Source: Puccinia triticina (lineage: Eukaryota > Basidiomycota > Pucciniomycetes > Pucciniales > Pucciniaceae). From it: a stretch of 64,000 nt of DNA. Each line of letters starts with the position of its first letter. Positions within the stretch are counted from its first letter, which is position 1. Below are positions 55,628 to 64,000 of this stretch, piece after piece. The DNA is taken from the NCBI RefSeq assembly GCF_026914185.1, contig NC_070566.1, positions 2,232,001 to 2,296,000 on the forward strand. The letters run 5' to 3'. The notes beneath the pieces are model-generated. The model saw only the letters and a list, made by a program, of their open reading frames with translations. It was not told the DNA's origin and did not search any database. A program made the position numbers and the translations under genes.

Positions 55628-58076
55628 ACGCTAGCAAAGACTCCCCGCTTGACAATCAGTACCCACCAATCTTTCTCCGGCCGTCGGAGATCAGTTCAAG
55701 TACCACACTATGCGAGGAAACAGAGGTCCATGTAGCCAGTATTGATGTAAGCATTCAAGGTACTCATCTGATATATCTATGGTCTACTCCTCATTTACTA
55801 ACAACTTGTGCTTATCATTTAACCAACCCCAGGACCCATGTGCAAAGTCGCAAAAAGTTGCTGAAGACACCCGGGATGTAACCACTTGGGAAAAGTGTGA
55901 TGACAGCGGGATTTTTGGGAGTGCATGCCGGCACAATGTCCCATTGCTGTATGCCAATATATTCAAGACCGGTGAAAAGTAGGTCTACTCTTCATGAACC
56001 AAATTCGCATTACACTAAGACTACTGTTTGTTTGCACATTAATTCAGGCTTTATTACCCAGTCTCTGTGCTCAGAAGACTGTTTGCCAATTTTCCTGAAT
56101 CAAAAATAGGAATCCTGTATGATATTGGCTGCCAGTTAGAGACTCATATCAAAAAGGTAAATTCTTCTATCCTCTATGGCACATTTCAATTACCTGATAT
56201 TGTTAAAATGATCAACAGCGCAGGTTTTTTGTTGACAAGCAATCAAGTTTGTTATTTGGAACTTCAGTGTTCCACTCCTATGTCCATGAATGGTCGTGTC
56301 AGGTGAAATATAATCCAAGGCTTAATAAGTGGTGGGGACTATTGGATGGAGAAGGACTGGAATGATTATGGTCTTTCTTGTCTCCCCTCATACCCTTGCT
56401 TTGTGTTTCTACTTGGCTTCACAGGTTGAATGCAATTCATGCACTATCTCAATACTATGCCAAAGAGTTGAATGAATCAGCAGGTTTGTACAATACATTT
56501 AATTTCAATCATTATGTTATATAAACCTACATTTTTGCATTCAATCTAAATCCTTGCTTTATCTGACAGTAGAATGGCTTCAAAGGAAGCTATTGATGGC
56601 GTGTAGCACCATTGAAATATCTCTTGAAGCCCTGGAAGTGCTTCGTCAGCTACCAATTCTCAACGACCCAAACCGCGGAAATTACACAAATGAGTTCTTT
56701 CAATGCCAATGGGATAATGAGCAAGCGTATCATTGGGAAACAAATGGTTCGTTCCGGGAAAAGCAAGAGAAGGAACTTGGTCGACTGCTGCGGATGGAAG
56801 ATCAGTTAGAAGCGGAATGGTCTGAAAACACAAAAAATGTAGCAGAAGCAATTCAACGGGCACAAATGGCTTCAACACTCTCACAGGAAATTGTGGCACA
56901 GCGAATGAAAGTTGGGAATGCCGTGTTTCTTCTCAACTTAACTAGTTTGTCACTCTGTTTTGTTGTTAAATTGAACTGTCCTATGATTTGTGCACTCTTT
57001 CTGATTTTTACCCAATTCAGAGACTCAACGAGACGATCTGCTCAAAATATGGCACACTAAAACTGAGATGCGACAACGTTTCCTGGATTTAGTCTTGGAA
57101 AAGGGGCCTTTGACCCAAGTTTCTCGTCCAGGGGAGCAATCATCACTTGGTATGTGATGCTATCTAATCAACAAGCTAAGGAAATGGGCAGTGAAAGTAA
57201 CAAATAGTCCACAATTTAGGAACTAGGATGCAACAGAAAATATTGGAAGCAATACAAAAGCGGGCCAAACAACTAAATAAGGTTTTGAACAAATACAACA
57301 AACGAGTGCGAGGTTTTGCGCAAAGCTTCCCTGACCAACCTCACCCACAAGAAATCAATTACACACAGCTAATGCAACTTGAATCCAAAGATTCCTTCTG
57401 GAACAATGGGCTTTTTACCAATCAGAATGAGCCATGGGCTGTAAACCCAAATACTCAAAAGGGAATTAGAATTCTGGCATCCCTCAATTGTGGTCTGGAG
57501 GAGAAGCGTCGCATTGGCTGGGAGGTACAAAGAGCAATGAAATGGGTGATCCAGGAGCATAATGACTTGAAGAGTTTAATTGCCGAGTTCTCTGGTCCTA
57601 TACAGCCCAATAAAAAATTTTCAGTACTAACCAAGCATCCCATCCTGCAATTGTTAACACTGGAAAGACGAATACTAGCGTGTAAGGCACTGGTGCATTC
57701 AAAATTTATCCGGATCTGCCACCTCCAAATTATTTGGAATGAACATTTCCTTCAAGTTCTTGCCGATACCACCCACCAACTTGACAACAAGACAATTCGC
57801 AGCCAATGGTCGTTCCAAATGTCTACCCTTGCCCTAGATGTCTCACAGATACCTGGCGACAATGACAACCTCCTGGCTGCTCTAGAAGATCGTCTACCTG
57901 AACCAGTTCCTCAAGAAAGACATCCAGTTGATCCTGTTCCTCAGGATGATGGTGAAAATGATGATGATGATGATACAATGGATGAGAACACTTACCTAAA
58001 TGATGTTGAGGAGATGGTACATGAGAATATGATAGAAGAACTTGCAAATGACGTCACTACCATGGATGATGTGTAA

Positions 58077-61000
58077 ATAGCTCTTTATCAGTTTTCTATA
58101 TAAATTATCTTGTGAAATTCACATGTTTTGGTTGTGTTGAGCTTGCTTCAGAAAGAACATCATGGATGCACCATATATATCTAAAAAAAAAAAACTTGAG
58201 AATCATACCAATCAATGAATAGAGTTGCTATGCAGGGACATTAAAGTGCACTGGGAAATGTTGCAACTAGATTTGATCTTAAGCTGTCAAATAAAACTGT
58301 TCAATTTCAACCTCCAGTTTAATAAACTGATATTGTTTCAAAAATGGAATTTATGCTCCATTTGTTAGCATTATATATTTATTGCAGTATTAAAAACAAC
58401 ACCATTACAACTTGTACAATTTTGTTTTGATAAGTTTGTTTTATGTTGTATTTTTATATCAAACTTGCATATCACACTAACATTCATGGCCTTTGTCTTT
58501 TTTTTTGTCAGCTTTGTAAAGATTGGTGCAGTTATTGGTTGAAAATTTCATAAAGCTATACCTGTTACTTTCAAGCAGTTAGATATATTTCTTGTGAAAT
58601 TTGGTGAGCAAGAAGAAAGCAGATGTCTATCATTAGTTCATTTTCAACCTTTAATTTATCCAAGACATTGAACTATCAACAAGTGTTTGAATATTGCTTT
58701 AACTTGCAAGTATTCAAACAGTCTTGACAACCCAATATTTCTCAATTGTTGTTATTTGTTGGAATTCACAGGATATATACAATGATACATCCTGTGCCAC
58801 ACATTAATCTAAGTTGACCGTTAAATGAACAGACACCTGACAAAAACATTTCTCCATCATTGCATTGCAGGCCATTACACCACAATCAAACCTATTTTAA
58901 CAGCTAATTTTTATAAATTTAGTAAAATTCATAGTAAGATTTTGTACAGCCAAGTTTCCTAAGTAAAGATCAAATCTCCAGCAAGCAAAATATAACCAAG
59001 TCCAAGATTCAGTGAATTTGGACCTTGTCCAAAAGATTGAGTAAAACTTATGACAATGCTCATCCAAAATAAGTAGGCCTGCATTAAGATTCAATGTTCA
59101 GCCCAGACTTTACAATGGGAGAAAAGGGATAAGATGATGTTGCATGATGTTGTTGAACATTTGCATCAGCTAAACAATTATCCTATTGATCTGCATGAAA
59201 TATTTAGTTCTTTGACAACATCTATCCAAGTTACAGTGACTGACTGAAATCCAAATCCAATTGTAAACATATTGATCTTTAAGTCTGAGATGCAGGCTTG
59301 CTGAACTGGTGATATTGGTACAGAAGCAACCAATTGAACCTGCTCTCTTCTGAAGGCAAGTTCTTGTTGAAGTGGCAGGTTGGCCAGAACTCCCTACCGC
59401 AGGTCATCACTCATAACTTGGCCAATGATAGTGCAGAATCCAGACCCAACCTCAATCAAATCTTTCGTGTCATGCTTGTGTCATGATCTTCAATAAAAGC
59501 CACAATCACATTGAATTCATCTTCTGTCCCGAGTTCTTCTTGAAATCCAAAAATCACATCCTTGGCTCAGAAGTTGGATTACAAGGAATTTGCTTGGAGA
59601 TTCCACACAGGTGTATTCACATTATACTATGAGCCTTGTGTGCACGAGCTAGAAAGCTTAGAATTCTTTTTCTAGTTGGAATACTATGAGGACAAACATG
59701 AAGCTTGTCTAATAAAATTGTGTCTATTACACAAGCATGCAACAAGCAGGGGTAGCTTTGCAGGATAGAGAATGAGCGGGATTGTAATTGAATGACCAGG
59801 GAGTGGTAATCAAGGATAAGCAGGCAAACATGACAAATTGAACAAAAGCGAACAGAAGAATTAGGCTGTGGTAGGATTGTGATCTTTGCCAGTCCTTGCA
59901 CTGGGGTCAGATGGAGAACACCGGTTTGATGAATATATCCCACCTAATGAATCGAGTGAGTCTCCAGGTGGAGAACTACCATTTTGAGATGAGTTTACTC
60001 GATACTCATGACCACATGTCAAACATTTTTTGGTAGGGCCTGGACCCCAGCAAGGTTCTTCCTCGCCGGCTGCACTAGCAACCAGTCAAATCCGTTTCTC
60101 TTGAATTTCTCACAAGAAAATGCGGACCTCCACAATCTTCTGTCCCTGTGTAGGGGTCTTAAGCCACTCTTCCCGGAAAGCAGGTGCAGCTGAGATTTGA
60201 AGCCAATACCCCGCTACCTACAAGTTGTGTTCTGTTTCAGTCCAGGGCCAATCAGTCAAGACACCCCCTGTCTCATGCTCTACACCAAATTTCATTATTG
60301 TAAGCACATTGAGGGTGTTTGGCTAACAGCAAACTGACTTACCAGCAAATTTTGACATGGTGCTAGTGAGCTGCAAGAGCAGGGACTTCAGAGAGTCTGT
60401 GGTGAGAAAGGCAGTCAGTTCAACTGAACTCCAGACGTTTCAAGAACAGCGGGCTGGGGTTTGACAAGACCTTCCAAGCTGCGGCAACTTGACTAATATT
60501 AACGCCAGTTATGTAGGCTTGAAGCCTGGCTGGATAATGGTTTATACCATTGTTATCAGTGATGAATTTGGTGTTCAGCGGCGGCGCCAGGGGTAGTTTG
60601 AAAAAGCTGGAAGCTGTGAGAACCCAAATGTTTAGACACAGCAAAAAAAACTAGCTCGCAGGAGCAGCTCTTTGCTACATTCAGGGCCTGAAGGAAGTCT
60701 AACTTAGCTAATTCCCTCCTCCTTTGGCCTCCTTCAGAGGGTCCCTGCGGGACGGCATCCCCCCTCCACAAAGAGAGGGGCTTAGTTAAGTTAGGAAGGA
60801 AGTGTCAGATCAAAACAGCGCTGAGCAATGTTGATTCAGATTGAATGGTCTGACCTCCTTAGCCATTTGTCCATTTCCCTGCCCGCTTGCTCCCACCAAA
60901 TCCTGGGACAAACTGTCCCTCGGGTGATGGCCGAATCAACAGGAAGCCTTACAGAGGGGACAGAAGTCAATCCAGGTTGGATAGGATTGTAATCACCGTC

Positions 61001-61203
61001 GCTCGAATTATCCATTGCCAACTCTTTGGCAGTGAGGCCGGCTTCGCCTCAGCGGACAGTTCGACGACGAGTGGACTTCAGAGGGCCAGTATCTACCAAT
61101 GATTGAACAGAAGGCTCTCCGGATTCCTCGATCGGTCCGAGGCGGACCGATCAAGTTATATCAGGTGGAAAGAGAGGAGGATTCCTCTCGGACCTATATG
61201 ATA
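58077..61203. other. Intergenic, with unrecognised minus-strand exon-like fragments
   Basis: 58077-60200 is AT-rich with no recognised gene. At 60330-60650 the minus strand reads as exon-like pieces with plausible splice sites ('ARLQAYITGVNISQVAAAWK' then 'DSLKSLLLQLTSTMSKFAG' before a GTAAGT). I do not recognise the protein; it could be a relic gene or captured fragment. 60699-60794 is a MITE. Confidence 0.35.
60699..60794. mobile_element. Small MITE, 96 bp, CTAACTTA ends
   Basis: Inverted ends CTAACTTAGCTAA and TTAGTTAAGTTAG enclose GGAGGG/CCCTCC palindromic sequence. A related palindrome is at 47820-47880. Confidence 0.6.
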
Positions 61204-62200
61204 CACTGCAAGAAAAACTCTAGAAACTACTTGCAGTTGAGATGCAAGATCTCAAGGCAAGCTGTGCCTCATGCAAGAATCAAGCACTGGTTGATTCCAT
61301 GCACATTATCTAATTTATGCAAGAGTGAGTCTAAGGTACAAGAAACTAAGTACAGGAGTTGATACCTGTGCAAATCCCCCTTTCAAGTTCAAATTCCCCT
61401 TTCATGTGAACATACCCCTTTCATGTGCACATACCCCTTTCATGTGCACATACCCCTTTCATGTGCACATACCCCTTTCATGTGCACATACCCCTTTCAT
61501 GTGCACATACCCCTTTCATGTGCATATATCCCTTTTGTATGCATTCACCCCTTTCATAATGTGTAATGTGTACATAGCCCTTTATGTAAACATACCCCTT
61601 TCATGTGTGTATATCCCTTTGACGTGCATGTATCCCTTTCAAAATGTGTACATACCCCTTTCATCATGTGTTCATGACCCTTTCATGTTTACGTGTCCCC
61701 TTTGAGTTTTTTAGATCCCTTTCAATTCCCTTTTATCATTCAGTTGTACATACCCCTTTCATGTGTGCAAAAAACCCTTACTGCACATACCCCTTTCATG
61801 CATAAATACCCCTTTCATGCATACATACCCCTTTCATCATGTGTACATATCCCTTTTATGTGTTAATACACCTCCTCACATTCCCCTTTCATGTGTACAT
61901 ATTTCTTTCATCTGTACATATCCCTTTCATGTGTACATACCCTGTTTATGTTATTCTGGCTGGATTCAATGGTGCATGGATTGTTTAATAAAATTAAATA
62001 AAAGGGTGCTCAGGGGTGTTCATTTGCCTCTGCCTACTGCATGAGCACTACAACATGTTCAACCTTGAGATGCTGAACAAGGTACACACTCAAGGTGCAC
62101 CAGCACGGAATTTGTGTGCTTGACTCCAGCTTGAGCTGAAGCTTGGTTGAACCTTGCTGCATCTCAACTGCAAGCAGTTTCTGGAGTTTTTCTTGCAGTG
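61204..62200. mobile_element. Foldback element, 997 bp, carrying a minisatellite
   Basis: Arms of ~45 bp (CACTGCAAGAAAAACTC and its inverse) are flanked by ATA at 61201-61203 and 62201-62203. The arm sequence is related to the hairpin MITE at 42957. The interior is mostly the minisatellite at 61376-61960. Not a gene, although a plus-strand frame at 61325-61705 reads through the repeats. Confidence 0.75.
61376..61960 (+). repeat. Minisatellite, ~18-20-bp unit (CCCCTTTCATGTGCACATA)
   Basis: About 28 units of CCCTTTCATGTG-type sequence. Six adjacent units near 61420-61520 are nearly identical, while those to the right are increasingly diverged, so the left part was amplified most recently. Confidence 0.9.
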
Positions 62201-62649
62201 ATAGATGGTCCGGGAGGGTAGAGGACAGAGCTCCTCTCAAACCAATACTTTGTATCGGTGGCAAGACTATCCGGGATGAGAGTGTTGTATCGTCCGAGAG
62301 GTGGGACGGGCGGGCGCAGCGAGTGTGGAAATTGCTTGAGAAAACAGGGTCAGACCTGTTTCTGGAAATTGGCAATTTGTGAAGGAAATTGATTACTGGA
62401 TTCCTCCAAAAACGGGTGCTGTGGTACACGTTTTTGAGGGGAAACTGTTTTCTGTAAGAAAAACAGTTTCCGCCCGAAAAACTGCTTTTCGAGTCGCTAT
62501 GGTACAGGCCCTTTTAAACACTCCCCTCGACAGCTTGTTATCGATGGAGTTGGGATACTTGCTTCGGGTGTGGATGCGGAAGATTGGAAATGTACGGGAA
62601 ATGTCATACCTGATGTAAAATAAATATATGACGAAGTTGTGCCTAGTTG
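62201..62649. other. No gene recognised
   Basis: It contains GAAACTGTTTTCTGTAAGAA-type inverted motifs near 62440-62490 and short open frames only. Confidence 0.45.
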
Positions 62650-62797
62650 TGCGTTGTGGATTGGATGGATCCTATGGCCCAATCTGTTTTCCCTCCCCCA
62701 TCACTCACCCCCACCAACTCCTACCGCACCACCTCCAGTTTAAACATCCTCAGCAGGGATCGACAGTCTCCGTGTTGTACCCATTCTCAACACCGCC
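62650..62797 (+). promoter_or_regulatory. Upstream region conserved between the two FUSC-like genes
   Basis: About 145 bp before the ATG resemble 37325-37469 upstream of copy 1, including GGATTGGATGGATC, CCCAATCTGTTT and GGGATCGACAGT. It is probably duplicated core promoter or 5' leader; no TATA box is evident. Confidence 0.6.
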
Positions 62798-64000
62798 ATG
62801 GGCAACATGTCCTTCCAGCACCCGAAATCGCTCGTGGTCAGCTCATTTGAGCGGATTAAGCGTTCAAGAAATACCATCCCTGTACTGAAAGGTATGTTGA
62901 CTCAATCTATTCAGTTGATTCATCTCATCTCGATTATAACTATGTTCGTCAAAAAGGGTGCTAAAGGGCATATATATTGCCCTCTGAATTCATACAGCAA
63001 GGGTTACAATCGTGTAGCAAAAGCTGCAGCGGCCAACTTTCGACCTTTATACGCGTTAATTGAGCACACACACCTTCATCAAGGGGCATGTTAAATCACC
63101 TACTGTGGGGATTACGTCTAACGGCTAAAGCTGACTTAATAAAATCATTGAAAATTTTTCTAGGGACACTTTCATATTTACTTTTCTTCATCCTATTCTT
63201 CCTGAAACCTTTTCAGCGTTTATTTTCACACCCTATGACGGGCAACAGTGCCCTATTGATGATAATTGTTGGTAAGCATCTCTTATCTTTTCCTCTTACT
63301 TGACGGATCTTGGTGGTTCTGAGATGCCCTCAGCCCTTCGAACTTGGCTCAGTCCCTCGATCGGAACACAATAACAAACTTTGATAGGATCATGATTATC
63401 TTTTGCAGGCTTTGCCGGATGGTCGGTTGATGCGTGCTTGGACGCGCTCTTCCTTGGCATGCTTGGGGCCAGCATAGGAGGTGTCAATTTCCTTATCCTG
63501 AGCCAACTGGCACCCTATCCAGTTGCCCAAGCGGTCGTGTTTTTTCCAATTCTGTACAGTAAGTTAATCCCAAGTTATTTTCTCAGCAATCCGTTTCAAG
63601 CCAATCTTAACTTTCGTTCTTCATACTGCATCCGGTCATTGAATCTTCAATCGCTCTCTATTGGCGCGTCCAGTCTTCGCTCTCATCAAGACGAAAAATC
63701 CCAAGTATCTTGTCTTGTCATTGTTTTGCATTTCTATGAGTTGGAATGGTGTCTACAACTCCACCTCAAGTCCCAATCGAGAAATTTCCACCGAATTATT
63801 AGAAAGCTACCTCCAAGCTTATGCCTGGGCTGCTGCGATAGTCGTTTTCGTTAACGTTTTCGTACTCCCTCATTCAAGTGAAGCAGTTAGGCCCTTTTTC
63901 TTATCCTCCAACAAGTGATTTCCTCAATTCAAGATATTGCGCCTTCGAGTTTGATTCGATGTTTCTGCAAATCATCCATTCCACAGGAACTTCGGACAAC
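62798..64000 (+). CDS. FUSC/ArAE-2 family membrane protein, Bre4-like (copy 2, cut by window end)
   Basis: Exons 62798-62891, 63164-63271, 63409-63558, 63674-63885 and 63987 onward have exactly the lengths and phases of copy 1 exons 1-5. The protein starts 'MGNMSFQHPKSLVVSSFERI' and continues through the same membrane segments ('YLLFFILFFLKPFQRLF', 'ALFLGMLGASIGGVNFLIL', 'AAAIVVFVNVFVLPHSSEA'). No stop or frameshift appears in the visible part. It is a direct paralogue in the same orientation, separated from the end of copy 1 by about 20.8 kb of mobile DNA. Confidence 0.85.

Larger units (their letters stand above)
52847..58076 (+). pseudogene. KDZ (Kyakuja-Dileera-Zisupton) transposase, interrupted and mutated
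   Basis: ATG 52847; exon 1 to 53351, exon 2 from 53421. N-terminus 'MAPSRRNRQLGG', then a Cys-containing region ('CVPYNCTCPPGAIHHRSVDL', 'FCKCTSDVIRLLHYGFL') and 'QCP*CFGP', 'DFILAMDSNYQQRHYAHA'. An insertion (53899-55627) splits the frame, which resumes at 'SKDSPLDNQYPPIFLRPSEI'. Core: 'KCDDSGIFGSACRHNVPLLY', 'ILYDIGCQLE', 'SVFHSYVHEWSCQVKYNPR', 'LLDGEGLE*LWSFLSPLI', 'RLNAIHALSQYY', the pattern of KDZ transposases (D, D, E plus CRHD and GEG-ERLW motifs). C-terminal helical region from ~56570 and an acidic tail; stop 58074-58076. In-frame TGA at 53651, 53666, 53795 and 56363 sit where family members have Arg. No element ends found. Confidence 0.85.

Noticed and set aside
54007..55663. LTR borders at 54012 and 55658 with a GTACG/GTACC duplication
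   Set aside because: It leaves ~35 non-family residues in the KDZ frame. Borders 53899/55627 restore the expected sequence exactly.
61325..62044. Protein-coding genes with PFHVHIPLSCAHT-type repeats
   Set aside because: The frames simply read through the CCCCTTTCATGTGCACATA minisatellite inside a foldback element.

Overview
The window looks like nuclear DNA of a basidiomycete fungus, most likely a rust (Pucciniales) with a large repeat-rich genome. Genes are broken by many short introns (50-130 bp, GT..AG). The host proteins resemble fungal Rap1, PHO84-type, PFK-2 and Bre4/FUSC proteins. The transposons (KDZ, WRKY-GCM1 MULE, copia, Helitron, many non-autonomous elements) are the kinds that fill rust genomes. 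The taxonomic call is inference from content; no marker gene is present. All spliced models were read by eye from splice sites and frame.

Layout. 1-1046: 3' end of a Rap1-like telomere-protein gene with nested coding repeats. 2490-5159: intact 14-exon PHO84-type phosphate:H+ symporter gene. 5160-8715: non-coding, two small inverted-repeat elements. 8716-13300: Helitron-like 3' terminus on the minus strand, a hAT MITE inserted into its hairpin, a foldback element, then two decayed minus-strand gene fragments (cation diffusion facilitator, L-serine dehydratase). 13590-15335: AT-rich three-exon gene of unknown function. 15637-18829: non-autonomous DNA elements. 19166-24749: a 5.6 kb Mutator-like element with 9-bp target duplications, carrying a broken transposase gene with a WRKY-GCM1-type zinc region, a UCH-like peptidase domain and an AT-hook tail. 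26047-28227: gene for a 708-aa low-complexity protein with a conserved W-x-C-x-F-C-E block. 28228-32605: nested MITEs. 32606-34787: minus-strand 6-phosphofructo-2-kinase/fructose-2,6-bisphosphatase gene whose phosphatase histidine is serine. 37470-42003: 13-exon FUSC/Bre4-like membrane protein gene. 42004-48328: MITEs, two more Helitron-like ends and a hAT element filled with a satellite. 48329-52590: decayed copia element. 52847-58076: KDZ transposase gene broken by a probable solo LTR, itself broken by a second satellite-filled hAT element. 58077-62640: relics, a MITE and a minisatellite-carrying foldback element. 62798-64000: 5' part of a second FUSC/Bre4-like gene, a direct-repeat paralogue of the gene at 37470, cut by the window edge.

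The host genes (Rap1-like, phosphate transporter, PFK-2, FUSC pair, Cys-motif protein) show no shared pathway and sit as islands among transposons. The strongest signals are the transposon architectures: exact target duplications that date nested insertions, two hAT copies that each carry a different satellite, recurrent CGA-to-TGA nonsense changes in the KDZ gene, and a possible Helitron-associated capture of two gene fragments.
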